Origin: Maribacter forsetii DSM 18668
GTDB lineage: Bacteria; Bacteroidota; Bacteroidia; Flavobacteriales; Flavobacteriaceae
Direction of reading: 5' to 3'
Assembly: GCF_000744105.1 (NCBI RefSeq)
Contig: NZ_JQLH01000001.1
Coordinates: 2,232,001-2,296,000 of the forward strand
DNA length: 64,000 nt
Both the position numbers and the translations under genes were made by a program. Below, in pieces: positions 26,221 to 35,767 of the stretch (the stretch's first letter is position 1; each line of letters begins with the position of its first letter). Under the pieces are notes generated by a model, which was not told the DNA's origin, ran no database searches, and saw nothing but the letters and a program-made list of their open reading frames with translations.

Positions 26221-27765
26221 TTATTTTGGTTCCAAAACTACAAAAGGTATGATCATTTCTTCTAAAGAAACACCGCCATGTTGGTAAGTATTCCGGTAAT
26301 AACTAACATAGTGATTGTAGTTATTAGGGTAGGCAAAAAACAAATCGTTCTTGGCGAAGATATAAGAGCTGCTCATATTTATACTTGGTAAATGAATTGA
26401 TTTTGGGTCTTTTGCGGCAAGGACATCATTCTTTTCATAGGTAAGGCTTCTCCCTGTTTTATAACGTAAGTTTAGACTGGTGTCTCTGTCGCCTACCACT
26501 TTAGAAGGGGAATTTACATTTATAGTTCCATGATCCGTTGTGATAATCAGTTTCATGCCTAAAGTTTGGGCTTGCTGTATGATTTCTAACATCGGCGAAT
26601 TCTTAAACCAACTGGTGGTCAGCGACCTGTAAGATTTATCATTTGACGCTAACTCTTTAATTACTTCCATTTCTGTTTTTGAATGAGAAAGCATATCAAC
26701 AAAATTGTATACAATTACGGTTAGGTCATTGTCTTTTTGTGCTTTGAAATTCTGGCTAAGATGCTTCCCTTGCTTTAAGCTACTAATCTTGTGATATTCC
26801 CATTTTAAATCTAAACCCAATCTTTTCAGCTGTTCTCCTAGAAACTTATCTTCAAATAAGTTTTTGCCGCCTTCGTCGGTATCGTTTTTCCACCATTCTG
26901 GATATTTTTTTTCCATGGCAAGCGGAGTCAGCCCTGAAAATATGGCATTTCTTGCATATTGGGTAGCTGTTGGGAGTATGCTATAATATGAATCTTCCTT
27001 TTTCTTTTTGTAAAAGGTGTTGACCGTATCTTCAAAAGCATACCATTGATCATAACGTAAATTGTCTACTACTATCAACAATGTCTTTTGGTCTTTAATT
27101 TCTGGCGCAATCCATTCCTTAAATAAGGTGTGAGACATTACAGGTGCATCAATATCCGTAAACCAATCTTCATAATTTCGGTCTACAAACTTGCCGAATT
27201 GTTGATTTGCTTCGGTCTTTTGAGATTCTAAAATCTCGAACATTCCGCTGTCCTCAATTTCTTCTAACTGTAATTCCCAGTAAATTAATTTTTTATATAA
27301 ATCTGCCCACTCTTGGTAAGTACTTACCATGGATAGGTCCATCGCAATTTTTCTAAATTCTTGCTGATAATTACTTGTGGTCTTTTCAGAAACCAATCTT
27401 GAATGGTCCAAATTCTTTTTTAGGGAAAGCAATATCTGATTAGGATTTACTGGTTTTATAAGGTAATCTGCAATTTTAGAACCAATGGCTTCTTCCATTA
27501 TAGATTCTTCTTCACTCTTGGTAATCATGACCACAGGCAAAGAGTTATCTATAATTTTAATTTCCGAAAGTGTTTCAAGTCCAGATATACCGGGCATGTT
27601 CTCATCTAAAAAAACGATATCCACTCTTGTTTCCGCTAGTTCCTCTATAGCTTCTTGGCCGCTTTGACAGGTGATTACGCTGTAATTTTTAGATTCTAAA
27701 AAGATAATATGAGGCTTGAGTAAATCGATTTCATCATCTACCCACAATATTTTTATTTTGTTCAT
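26221..27765 (-). CDS. porX: PorX-type response regulator with PglZ domain
   Basis: This 514-residue protein has a receiver domain (about 1-120) with acidic pair Asp10/Asp11 and phosphoacceptor Asp54 in FLDENMPG, a helical linker, and a C-terminal PglZ domain of the alkaline-phosphatase superfamily (about 200-512) with LLIVVDNLRYDQWYAF and IITTDHGTINV. PorX partners with the histidine kinase PorY and controls the type IX secretion system in Porphyromonas and Flavobacterium. The tsaE gene follows 10 bases later; the HD phosphohydrolase gene is divergent. Confidence 0.9.
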   Translation of the reverse strand: MNKIKILWVDDEIDLLKPHIIFLESKNYSVITCQSGQEAIEELAETRVDIVFLDENMPGISGLETLSEIKIIDNSLPVVMITKSEEESIMEEAIGSKIADYLIKPVNPNQILLSLKKNLDHSRLVSEKTTSNYQQEFRKIAMDLSMVSTYQEWADLYKKLIYWELQLEEIEDSGMFEILESQKTEANQQFGKFVDRNYEDWFTDIDAPVMSHTLFKEWIAPEIKDQKTLLIVVDNLRYDQWYAFEDTVNTFYKKKKEDSYYSILPTATQYARNAIFSGLTPLAMEKKYPEWWKNDTDEGGKNLFEDKFLGEQLKRLGLDLKWEYHKISSLKQGKHLSQNFKAQKDNDLTVIVYNFVDMLSHSKTEMEVIKELASNDKSYRSLTTSWFKNSPMLEIIQQAQTLGMKLIITTDHGTINVNSPSKVVGDRDTSLNLRYKTGRSLTYEKNDVLAAKDPKSIHLPSINMSSSYIFAKNDLFFAYPNNYNHYVSYYRNTYQHGGVSLEEMIIPFVVLEPK

Positions 27766-27812
27766 TGAATTATTATTTGACGATAATCAAATTCTATGCT
27801 AATGCTTTTGTA

Positions 27813-27820
27813 TAACTTTG
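27813..27820 (+). promoter_or_regulatory. Possible -7 box for the HD phosphohydrolase
   Basis: TAACTTTG matches TAnnTTTG, 31 bases before the proposed TTG start codon. No clear -33 element is seen. Confidence 0.35.
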
Positions 27821-27851
27821 AAATGTTAATCTCAGAAAAGACAACATTATC

Positions 27852-29081
27852 TTGAAGACATCAAACAAATTGAAAATCTTTAATGATCCAATTTACGGAT
27901 TTATTAGAATTCCCAATGCGCTCATTTTTGACCTCATTGCAGATCCTTACTTTCAAAGGCTTCGTAGAATCTCACAGATGGGCTTATCCTATTTGGTTTA
28001 CCCAGGGGCGCACCATACTAGGTTTCATCATGCGCTAGGTTGTATGTATTTAATGCAAAAGTCTATTCAAGTGCTTCGTTTTAAAGGAGTTGAGATTACA
28101 GAAACAGAAGAAGAAGGACTTCTGTGTGCTATTCTTTTACATGATATAGGGCATGGACCTTTTTCCCATGCCATGGAGCACAGTATTGTTGAAGGTGTAA
28201 GTCATGAATTTATTTCACTGCAATTCATGCATGAGCTCAATGAACGATTTAACGGAAGTTTAACGGAAGCCATCTCCATTTTTACCGGTAATCATTCAAA
28301 AAAGTTTTTAAATCAGTTGGTGTCTAGTCAGTTAGATATGGATCGATTAGACTATTTGAAAAGAGATAGTTTTTACACCGGTGTTGCTGAAGGGAATACA
28401 AATGCAGAGCGATTAATTACCATGTTAAATGTAATCGATGGTAATTTGGTAATTGAGGAAAAAGGAATTTATTCTGTAGAGAAGTTTCTAATGGCACGTC
28501 GCTTTATGTATTGGCAGGTTTATCTTCATAAAACCGCTGTGGTCGCAGAGCGATTACTGATAAGTATTTTAAAAAGAGCTCGTTTCTTAATTGAAAAAGG
28601 TGAAACTTTAAATTCTAGTGAGTCGCTACATTTTTTTCTGACGAACCATATCGATATTAATAATTTTGATAACGAAACCTTGGCAAAGTTTGCAAAGCTT
28701 GATGATATAGATATTCTTTCTGCGTTAAAGGAATGGCAATTTTCGAGTGATTTTGTACTAGCTTCTTTGTGTGAAATGATCATCAACAGAAAACTTCTTC
28801 ATATTAAGGTAAAGAAAGAGTCTATTACAGAAAGTAAGTTTTTAATGCATTTAAATAAAGTAAAAGCTCAGTATAATCTCACAGATGAAGACGCTTCTTA
28901 TTTTGTCTTTAAAGGCGAGCTTAAAAATAAAGCTTACGATAGGCAACATCAGACTATCAACATTTTAAGGAAAAACGGAAAGATTACGGATGTTGCGAAA
29001 TTATCTGACCACCTTAATTTAAATGCACTTTCAAAAACGGTAACCAAATATTATATGTGTTATCCTAAAGAAGGGGTTTAA
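27852..29081 (+). CDS. HD-domain phosphohydrolase (SAMHD1/dNTPase-like)
   Basis: This 409-residue protein has the metal-binding HD pattern: HHTRFHHALGCMYLM, then LLHDIGHGPFSHAMEH, then SSQLDMDRLDYLKRDSFYTG with the final Asp. The layout is that of SAMHD1-like dNTP triphosphohydrolases; the exact substrate is unknown. No ATG exists in this frame between the previous stop and IFNDPIYGF, so translation must begin at a TTG (27852, or 27870). It lies 23 bases before lpxD, on the same strand. Confidence 0.88.
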   Translation: MKTSNKLKIFNDPIYGFIRIPNALIFDLIADPYFQRLRRISQMGLSYLVYPGAHHTRFHHALGCMYLMQKSIQVLRFKGVEITETEEEGLLCAILLHDIGHGPFSHAMEHSIVEGVSHEFISLQFMHELNERFNGSLTEAISIFTGNHSKKFLNQLVSSQLDMDRLDYLKRDSFYTGVAEGNTNAERLITMLNVIDGNLVIEEKGIYSVEKFLMARRFMYWQVYLHKTAVVAERLLISILKRARFLIEKGETLNSSESLHFFLTNHIDINNFDNETLAKFAKLDDIDILSALKEWQFSSDFVLASLCEMIINRKLLHIKVKKESITESKFLMHLNKVKAQYNLTDEDASYFVFKGELKNKAYDRQHQTINILRKNGKITDVAKLSDHLNLNALSKTVTKYYMCYPKEGV

Positions 29082-29104
29082 CAATTTTTCTTACTTTTAC
29101 GCTC

Positions 29105-30121
29105 ATGAAATTTACAGCAGGTCAGATTGCAGGTATCTTAGAAGGAGAAGTGCATGGAAATCCAGAAATAGCCGTACATAAACTTGCTAAAATAGAGGAA
29201 GGTGAAGAAGGTTCCCTTACTTTTTTAGCTAATCCGAAGTATACTTCATTCATTTACAAGACAAAAGCATCAGTTACTATAGTGAATAAGAGTTTTGTTC
29301 CAGAACAAGACTTAGATACTACCTTAATTAAAGTAGAAGATGCCTATAAGTCGTTTTCTAAGTTGTTAGAATATTATAATCAGGTTAAAAACAATAAAGT
29401 AGGTATAGAAGAGCCTATTTTTAAATCAGATACCGCTACATATGGTGCTGATGTATATATTGGTGCTTTCGCTTATTTAGGAAATAATGTTTCTTTAGGT
29501 GATAATGTAAAAATTTACCCTAATGTTTATATAGGTGATAATGTGAAAATTGGGAACAACGTTATCATTTTTGCAGGAGCCAAAGTATATTCAGAAACAA
29601 TTATCGGAAATAATTGTGTGGTAAATAGCGGATCAGTGCTTGGTGCGGACGGATTTGGTTTTGCTCCAAACGAGCAAGGGGAGTTCGCAAAGGTACCACA
29701 GACCGGTAATGTTATTCTTGAAGATAATGTAGATATTGGTGCCGGTACTACTATAGACAGGGCTACTTTAGGTTCTACCATCTTAAGAAAAGGAGTAAAA
29801 CTGGATAATCAAATACAAATAGCACATAACGTTGAAATTGGCGAGCATACCGTTATTGCCGCTCAAACCGGAATAGCTGGTTCAACTAAGATAGGCAAGC
29901 ATTGCATGATTGGCGGGCAAGTGGGTATAGTTGGTCATATTGTTATTGGCGATAACGTAAGAATACAAGCACAATCGGGCATAGGTAGAAATGTGAAAGA
30001 AAATGAAGTGTTGCAAGGTTCGCCCGCGTTGAATTATGGTGATTATAATAAATCATATGTTCATTTTAAGAATTTACCAAGAATAATAAGTAGAATCGAC
30101 ACCTTAGAAAAGAAAGATTGA
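29105..30121 (+). CDS. lpxD: UDP-3-O-(3-hydroxyacyl)glucosamine N-acyltransferase
   Basis: This 338-residue protein has the LpxD N-terminal uridine-binding domain (about 1-95, KLAKIEEGEEGSLTFLANPK) and a left-handed beta helix of hexapeptide repeats (about 100-320). The catalytic His region is LDNQIQIAHNVEIGEH. It adds the second acyl chain in lipid A synthesis. It heads the run lpxD, lpxC-fabZ, lpxA, with 2 bases to the next start. Confidence 0.95.
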   Translation: MKFTAGQIAGILEGEVHGNPEIAVHKLAKIEEGEEGSLTFLANPKYTSFIYKTKASVTIVNKSFVPEQDLDTTLIKVEDAYKSFSKLLEYYNQVKNNKVGIEEPIFKSDTATYGADVYIGAFAYLGNNVSLGDNVKIYPNVYIGDNVKIGNNVIIFAGAKVYSETIIGNNCVVNSGSVLGADGFGFAPNEQGEFAKVPQTGNVILEDNVDIGAGTTIDRATLGSTILRKGVKLDNQIQIAHNVEIGEHTVIAAQTGIAGSTKIGKHCMIGGQVGIVGHIVIGDNVRIQAQSGIGRNVKENEVLQGSPALNYGDYNKSYVHFKNLPRIISRIDTLEKKD

Positions 30122-30123
30122 CG

Positions 30124-31524
30124 ATGAGCACAACAACTATTAAACAAAGAACAATAGGTAAGGAAGTAAGTCTTACGGGAGTAGGTTTACATACCGGAAG
30201 TGACGTTACAATAAAATTCGTTCCTGCGGATAAAAACCATGGTTATGCCTTTAAAAGGGTAGACCTTGAAGGTTCTCCGGTAATACCGGCAGATGCCACT
30301 TTGGTGAACAATACACAAAGAGGAACAAATCTTGAAAAGAACGGAGTAAGGATTCAAACTTCAGAGCATGTTTTGGCTGCTTTGGTAGGTTTGGAAATTG
30401 ACAATGTTTTAATTGAATTGAATGCCGCAGAACCGCCGATAATGGATGGTTCTTCTAAATTTTTCGTAGAAGCTTTAGAAAAAGCCGGTATTGTAGAACA
30501 AGATGCATTTCGTGAAGAATATGTAGTCAAAGAAGTAATTTCTTATAGAGATGAGAAAACAGGTAGTGAAATAACCATCATTCCTTCAGACACTTACCAA
30601 GTTACTACTATGGTAGATTTTGGTACAAAGGTATTAGGTACTCAAAATGCTACTTTAGAGAAACTTTCTGATTTTAAGGCGGAAATTGCTGACGCTCGTA
30701 CGTTTAGCTTTTTGCACGAATTGGAGGCGTTATTGGAAAACGGACTTATTAAGGGTGGTGATTTAAATAATGCCATTGTATATGTTGATAAGGAGATTTC
30801 AGAGGAAACCATGAAAAAGCTGGAGAAGGCTTTTAATAAAAAGAAGCTTTCTGTAAAGGCAAATGGTATTTTAGATAATTTAATTTTACACCAGCCAAAT
30901 GAAGCTGCACGCCATAAATTATTAGATGTTATTGGTGATTTGGCATTGGCAGGTACTAGAATTAGAGGTAAGGTAATTGCTAATAAACCAGGCCATTTTG
31001 TAAATACCCAGTTTGCTAAGAAAATTGCGCAGATCATTAAATTAGAGAAGCGTAATAACGTGCCTAAATACGATCTTAGCTTACCTCCATTAATGGATAT
31101 TCATAAAATAATGGATATGCTACCACACAGACCTCCATTTTTATTGATCGATCGTATTTTGGAGCTTTCAGATTCTCATGTTGTGGGGATGAAGAATGTA
31201 ACCATGAACGAACCTTTCTTTGTAGGTCACTTTCCTGGAGCTCCGGTAATGCCAGGAGTTTTGCAAGTTGAGGCAATGGCACAAACAGGTGGAATTTTAG
31301 TGCTGAGCACTGTTCCGGATCCTGAAAATTATTTGACCCTTTTCATGAAAATCGATAAGGTGAAATTTAAAAGACAAGTACTACCTGGAGATACTTTAAT
31401 TTTCCATTGTAGTTTAATTACCCCGATAAGAAGGGGAATATGCCATATGCAGGCTTATGCTTATGCCAATGATAAATTGGTTAGTGAAGCGGAAATGATG
31501 GCTCAAATTGTAAAAAGAACATAG
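30124..31524 (+). CDS. lpxC-fabZ: Bifunctional LpxC deacetylase / FabZ dehydratase
   Basis: This fusion of 466 residues joins LpxC (about 1-300) to FabZ (about 312-466), an arrangement found in Bacteroidota. LpxC zinc ligands are seen in SEHVLAALVGL and HKLLDVIGDLAL. FabZ shows LPHRPPFLLIDRI and the catalytic His and Glu in GHFPGAPVMPGVLQVEAMAQ. LpxC commits UDP-acyl-GlcNAc to lipid A; FabZ removes water from 3-hydroxyacyl-ACP, so the fusion joins the enzymes that compete for the same acyl precursor. The ATG at 30124 lies just after the lpxD stop; an in-frame TTG overlapping that stop is less likely. Confidence 0.95.
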   Translation: MSTTTIKQRTIGKEVSLTGVGLHTGSDVTIKFVPADKNHGYAFKRVDLEGSPVIPADATLVNNTQRGTNLEKNGVRIQTSEHVLAALVGLEIDNVLIELNAAEPPIMDGSSKFFVEALEKAGIVEQDAFREEYVVKEVISYRDEKTGSEITIIPSDTYQVTTMVDFGTKVLGTQNATLEKLSDFKAEIADARTFSFLHELEALLENGLIKGGDLNNAIVYVDKEISEETMKKLEKAFNKKKLSVKANGILDNLILHQPNEAARHKLLDVIGDLALAGTRIRGKVIANKPGHFVNTQFAKKIAQIIKLEKRNNVPKYDLSLPPLMDIHKIMDMLPHRPPFLLIDRILELSDSHVVGMKNVTMNEPFFVGHFPGAPVMPGVLQVEAMAQTGGILVLSTVPDPENYLTLFMKIDKVKFKRQVLPGDTLIFHCSLITPIRRGICHMQAYAYANDKLVSEAEMMAQIVKRT

Positions 31525-31525
31525 A

Positions 31526-32311
31526 ATGAATCAACCTTTAGCCTATATACATCCGGGAGCTAAGATTGCTAAAAACGTAGTAGTTGAACCATTTACAACT
31601 ATTCATAACAATGTTATTATTGGCGATGGCACTTGGATCGGGTCTAATGTGACAATAATGGAAGGTGCTCGCATTGGTAAAAATTGTAATATTTTTCCAG
31701 GTGCAGTCATATCCGCATCTCCACAAGATTTGAAATACGATGGTGAGGATACTACGGTTGTAATCGGTGATAATACGACTATTAGAGAGTGCGCTACTAT
31801 ACATAAAGGTACATCTGACCGTATGAAAACCGTAATAGGTAAAAACTGCCTTATTATGGCGTATTGCCATGTTGCTCATGACTGTTTAGTTGGTGATAAT
31901 TGTATTTTTTCAAATAATTCAACTTTAGCTGGTCACGTAACCATAGGTGATAATGTTATTCTTGCAGGTTTGGTTGCAGTACATCAATTTGTATCTGTTG
32001 GTCAACATGCTTTTGTAACAGGTGGTTCTTTGGTAAGAAAAGATGTGCCTCCTTACGTAAAAGCGGCAAGAGAACCGTTATCTTATGTAGGTATCAATTC
32101 TGTCGGATTAAGACGAAGAGGATTCATTTCCGATAAGATTAGAGAAATACAGAATATCTATAGAATTCTTTATCAGAAGAATTATAACAACACGCAAGCA
32201 GTTCAAATTATAGAGGCTGAAATGGAGGCAACTCCAGAACGCGATGAAATATTACAATTTATTCGCGATTCTCAACGTGGTATCATGAAAGGATATTTCA
32301 GCAATAATTAA
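31526..32311 (+). CDS. lpxA: UDP-N-acetylglucosamine acyltransferase
   Basis: This 261-residue protein is a left-handed beta helix (hexapeptide repeats, about 1-190) with a helical C-terminus. LpxA signatures are AYCHVAHDCLVGDNC, with the catalytic His, and GLRRRGFISDKIREI in the C-terminal part. It catalyses the first acylation of lipid A synthesis. It starts one base after the lpxC-fabZ stop codon, so coupled translation is likely. Confidence 0.96.
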   Translation: MNQPLAYIHPGAKIAKNVVVEPFTTIHNNVIIGDGTWIGSNVTIMEGARIGKNCNIFPGAVISASPQDLKYDGEDTTVVIGDNTTIRECATIHKGTSDRMKTVIGKNCLIMAYCHVAHDCLVGDNCIFSNNSTLAGHVTIGDNVILAGLVAVHQFVSVGQHAFVTGGSLVRKDVPPYVKAAREPLSYVGINSVGLRRRGFISDKIREIQNIYRILYQKNYNNTQAVQIIEAEMEATPERDEILQFIRDSQRGIMKGYFSNN

Positions 32312-32355
32312 ACTATATTTAAAACTTAAGTTAACAATATTAATACTCATTACGA

Positions 32356-32922
32356 ATGGCATCTACATCAGATATACGAAAAGGACTATGCATTAGATAT
32401 AACAACGATATCTACAAAATAATTGAATTTTTACACGTAAAACCGGGTAAAGGTCCTGCTTTTGTTCGTACAAAATTAAAAAGTGTTACCTCTGGTAAAG
32501 TATTGGACAATACTTTTTCTGCAGGTCATAAAATTGAGGATGTTCGTGTAGAGACACGTTCTTATCAATACTTGTATCCTGAAGGAGAAACATATCACTT
32601 CATGAATACAGATGATTATAATCAAATTACATTGCAAGAGAGCTCTCTTGATGCACCGGGACTTTTAAAGGAAGGTGAAGTGGTAAAGATTATGTTCAAT
32701 ACTGAAGATAGTATGCCTTTATCTGTTGATATGCCTGCTAGTGTAATTCTAGAAATTACATATACAGAACCTGGTGTTAAAGGTAATACGGCAACAAATG
32801 CTACAAAACCTGCAACGGTAGAAACAGGGGCAGAGGTAAATGTTCCTTTATTTATAAACGAAGGTGATAAGGTTAAAATTGACACTTCTACAGGTTCTTA
32901 CATGGAACGTGTTAAGGAGTAG
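32356..32922 (+). CDS. efp: Elongation factor P
   Basis: This 188-residue protein has the three beta-barrel domains of EF-P. The loop that bears the modified residue reads FLHVKPGKGPAFVRTKLK, with Lys at the tip position. EF-P relieves ribosome stalling at proline runs. It lies 44 bases after lpxA and 41 before the second lpxD-like gene, in the same direction. No EF-P modification gene (epmA, ymfI) is visible in the window. Confidence 0.96.
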   Translation: MASTSDIRKGLCIRYNNDIYKIIEFLHVKPGKGPAFVRTKLKSVTSGKVLDNTFSAGHKIEDVRVETRSYQYLYPEGETYHFMNTDDYNQITLQESSLDAPGLLKEGEVVKIMFNTEDSMPLSVDMPASVILEITYTEPGVKGNTATNATKPATVETGAEVNVPLFINEGDKVKIDTSTGSYMERVKE

Positions 32923-32963
32923 GGCTTTATTTATAATTCAATAATTAGACATAAGACAGTCAA

Positions 32964-33899
32964 TTGAAATTCCCAACTACTTTTTCGTTAAAACAAATCG
33001 CAGATATTATATCTAGCGATTATGTTGGTCATGATGATTTTCCTGTATTGGGAATGAACGAGATCCATGTTGTAGAATCTGGAGATATCGTATTTGTAGA
33101 TCATCCTAAGTATTATGATAAGGCATTAGAGTCTAAGGCAACGGTTATCTTAATCAATAAAAATGTAGAATGCCCTAAGGGTAAAGCATTGTTAATTTCT
33201 GATGATCCGTTTAGGGATTTTAATAAATTGACTACTTTCTTTCAGCCTTTTGTACCTAGCAGTCAAACAATTGCTGCAACTGCAAAAATTGGTAAAGACA
33301 CAGTAATTCAACCAAATGCATTTATTGGGAATAATGTTGAAATAGGTGATAATTGCCTAATTCATTCTAATGTAACTATTTATGATAATTGCATTGTTGG
33401 CAATAATGTTACCATACATGCTGGTAGTGTTTTAGGTGCCGATGCATTTTATTATAAAAAACGACCTGAGGGGTTCGATAAATTAATTTCTGGAGGAAGG
33501 GTTGTCTTGAAAGACAATGTTGATATAGGTGCCCTTTGTACAATTGATAGAGGTGTTACAGGTGATACCACCATTGGCTTTGGAACAAAGTTGGATAATC
33601 AGGTTCATGTTGGTCATGATACCGTTATAGGAGAAAAGTGTTTAATAGCTTCACAAACGGGTATTGCTGGTTGTGTTATTATTGAAGATGAAGTTACCCT
33701 ATGGGGTCAAGTAGGTACGAATAGCGGAATAACTATTGGTGCCAAGGCTGTAATAATGGGGCAGACAGGAGTTACAAAATCCGTGAAGGGTGGCAAGAGT
33801 TATTTTGGTACTCCTATAGAAGAATCTAGAGAAAAATTGAAACAATTGGCTTATTTGAAGCAAATTCCACAAATAATTAAAAAAATGGATAATAAATAA
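32964..33899 (+). CDS. Second LpxD-like hexapeptide acyltransferase
   Basis: This 311-residue protein resembles LpxD along its length: an N-terminal domain with VVESGDIVFVDHPKYYDKAL and a beta helix (about 105-275) with TKLDNQVHVGHDTVIGEKC, where the catalytic-type His is kept. It is more divergent from LpxD than the gene at 29105 and lacks the canonical C-terminal helix. The frame has no ATG near the family N-terminus; TTG at 32964 is the likely start. It may acylate another UDP-sugar. Conserved next to efp and sucD in related genomes as far as I recall. Confidence 0.75.
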   Translation: MKFPTTFSLKQIADIISSDYVGHDDFPVLGMNEIHVVESGDIVFVDHPKYYDKALESKATVILINKNVECPKGKALLISDDPFRDFNKLTTFFQPFVPSSQTIAATAKIGKDTVIQPNAFIGNNVEIGDNCLIHSNVTIYDNCIVGNNVTIHAGSVLGADAFYYKKRPEGFDKLISGGRVVLKDNVDIGALCTIDRGVTGDTTIGFGTKLDNQVHVGHDTVIGEKCLIASQTGIAGCVIIEDEVTLWGQVGTNSGITIGAKAVIMGQTGVTKSVKGGKSYFGTPIEESREKLKQLAYLKQIPQIIKKMDNK

Positions 33900-33933
33900 G
33901 TCCGTTAATGCTTTAAAATTCATTAACAACTTA

Positions 33934-33941
33934 TATTTTTG
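33934..33941 (+). promoter_or_regulatory. Possible -7 box for sucD
   Basis: TATTTTTG matches TAnnTTTG, 30 bases before the start codon. No clear -33 element is seen. Confidence 0.35.
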
Positions 33942-33971
33942 TTCTAACAAAAAAAATAAAACTACAGTAGT

Positions 33972-34844
33972 ATGAGCGTATTAGTTAATAAAGATTCAAA
34001 AATAATCGTACAAGGTTTCACTGGTAGTGAAGGTACTTTCCATGCTGGACAGATGATTGAGTACGGTACTAATATCGTAGGTGGTGTTACTCCGGGTAAA
34101 GGAGGGCAAGAGCATTTAGGTAAACCGGTTTTTAATACGGTTGCTGAATCTGTTGAGAAAGTTGGTGCAGATACTACTATCATTTTTGTTCCGCCAGCAT
34201 TTGCGGCAGATGCAATAATGGAGGCTGCCGAAGCTGGTATTAAAGTTATTATTACAATTACAGAAGGTATTCCTGTTGCTGATATGGTGAAGGTTGCCAA
34301 CTATATTAAAAATAGAGATTGTCGTTTAATCGGTCCTAACTGTCCTGGTGTTATTACTCCGGGTGAAGCTAAAGTTGGTATTATGCCAGGTTTTGTTTTC
34401 AAAGAAGGTAATGTAGGTATCGTTTCTAAATCTGGTACATTGACTTACGAGGCTGCTGATCAAGTGGTACGTCAAGGTTTAGGTATTACAACTGCAATAG
34501 GTATTGGTGGTGATCCAATTATTGGAACAACTACCAAAGAAGCTGTTGAGCTTTTAATCAATGACCCTGCAACCGAATGTGTGGTTATGATCGGTGAAAT
34601 TGGTGGTCAATTAGAAGCGGATGCTGCACAATGGTACAAAGCTAGCGGAAGCAAAAAACCAGTTGTTGGTTTTATTGCTGGTGAAACTGCTCCTGCAGGT
34701 AGAACAATGGGTCACGCAGGTGCTATTGTTGGTGGTAGCGATGATACTGCTCAAGCTAAGAAGCAAATTATGAGAGATTGTGGTATTCACGTAGTAGATT
34801 CTCCTGCTGAAATTGGTTTGAAAGTAAAAGAAGTAATGGGTTAA
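33972..34844 (+). CDS. sucD: Succinyl-CoA synthetase alpha subunit
   Basis: This 290-residue protein has the CoA-binding Rossmann part (GFTGSEGTFHAGQMIEYG), the IGPNCPGVITPGEAKVGIMP motif, and the active-site phosphohistidine in RTMGHAGAIVGG. With SucC it makes succinate and ATP or GTP from succinyl-CoA in the TCA cycle. No sucC gene is adjacent, so the subunits are encoded apart, as is common in Bacteroidota. A terminator follows 20 bases after the stop. Confidence 0.96.
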   Translation: MSVLVNKDSKIIVQGFTGSEGTFHAGQMIEYGTNIVGGVTPGKGGQEHLGKPVFNTVAESVEKVGADTTIIFVPPAFAADAIMEAAEAGIKVIITITEGIPVADMVKVANYIKNRDCRLIGPNCPGVITPGEAKVGIMPGFVFKEGNVGIVSKSGTLTYEAADQVVRQGLGITTAIGIGGDPIIGTTTKEAVELLINDPATECVVMIGEIGGQLEADAAQWYKASGSKKPVVGFIAGETAPAGRTMGHAGAIVGGSDDTAQAKKQIMRDCGIHVVDSPAEIGLKVKEVMG

Positions 34845-34861
34845 GAACTCATATTTTTCAT

Positions 34862-34893
34862 ATAAAATCCCGTTTGTAGCGGGATTTTTTTTA
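34862..34893 (+). terminator. Intrinsic terminator after sucD
   Basis: AAATCCCG and CGGGATTT form an 8-bp stem with a 7-base loop and an 8-base T-run. Confidence 0.85.
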
Positions 34894-34914
34894 GCCTATA
34901 AATTAAACAAAAGG

Positions 34915-34922
34915 TATATTTG
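34915..34922 (+). promoter_or_regulatory. Possible -7 box for fabG
   Basis: TATATTTG matches TAnnTTTG, 28 bases before the start codon and just after the sucD terminator. No clear -33 element is seen. Confidence 0.35.
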
Positions 34923-34950
34923 GTAAACTTCGGTTTTAAACAACGGACTT

Positions 34951-35700
34951 ATGAAATTATTAGAAGATAAAAACGTCATCATAACAGGAGCAAGTAGAGG
35001 AATTGGTATGGGTATTGCTCAAGTATTTGCTGATCACGGTGCAAATGTTGCATTTACATATAGCTCAAGTGAAGCTCCGGCTTTAGAATTGGAAAAACAA
35101 TTGACAGCAAAGGGGGTTAAAGCAAAGGCTTATAAAAGTAATGCTGCTAGTTTTCAAGAAGCTGAAGAATTAGTTGCTAAAGTTTTGGAAGATTTTGATG
35201 GAAGAATAGATGTATTGATCAATAATGCGGGTATTACAAAAGACAATCTTCTTATGCGTATGTCTGAAGCTGATTTTGATGCCGTAATCGATATTAATTT
35301 GAAGTCTGTTTTTAATATGACCAAAGCTGTACAAAGAACTTTATTGAAACAACGTAAAGGCTCTATCATTAATATGAGTAGTGTTGTAGGTGTAAAAGGT
35401 AATGCGGGTCAGACAAATTACGCAGCTTCTAAAGCAGGTATGATCGGATTTACAAAATCTGTAGCTTTGGAATTAGGTTCAAGAAATATTAGATGTAACG
35501 CCATTGCACCAGGATTTATTGAAACTGAAATGACAGATAAGCTTGATGAAAAGACTGTTCAAGGATGGAGAGATGGTATTCCATTAAAAAGAGGTGGTAC
35601 CACTGAAGATATCGCAAATGCGTGTCTTTATTTTGCATCAGATTTGTCTAGCTATGTTACTGGTCAGGTATTGAATGTTGATGGTGGTATGTTAACCTAA
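34951..35700 (+). CDS. fabG: 3-oxoacyl-ACP reductase
   Basis: This 249-residue short-chain dehydrogenase has the NADP site TGASRGIGMGIA (residues 12-23), NNAG, the catalytic Ser in NMSSVVGVKGNAGQ, and YAASKAG (Tyr and Lys). The whole protein, including the C-terminal YVTGQVLNVDGGM, fits FabG, which reduces 3-oxoacyl-ACP in fatty-acid elongation. It appears to be transcribed separately from sucD and may lead into the VWA and prohibitin-like genes 67 bases on. Confidence 0.93.
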   Translation: MKLLEDKNVIITGASRGIGMGIAQVFADHGANVAFTYSSSEAPALELEKQLTAKGVKAKAYKSNAASFQEAEELVAKVLEDFDGRIDVLINNAGITKDNLLMRMSEADFDAVIDINLKSVFNMTKAVQRTLLKQRKGSIINMSSVVGVKGNAGQTNYAASKAGMIGFTKSVALELGSRNIRCNAIAPGFIETEMTDKLDEKTVQGWRDGIPLKRGGTTEDIANACLYFASDLSSYVTGQVLNVDGGMLT

Positions 35701-35767
35701 GTCAACATAGATTTTCTATGGAACAAGGGTATATTGTTCCTTTTTTAAGTTCAACTTTATAACATAC

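Noticed and set aside
30642..31037. Open frame of 131 codons on the minus strand
   Set aside because: It is antisense to lpxC-fabZ and has composition typical of a reversed coding frame.
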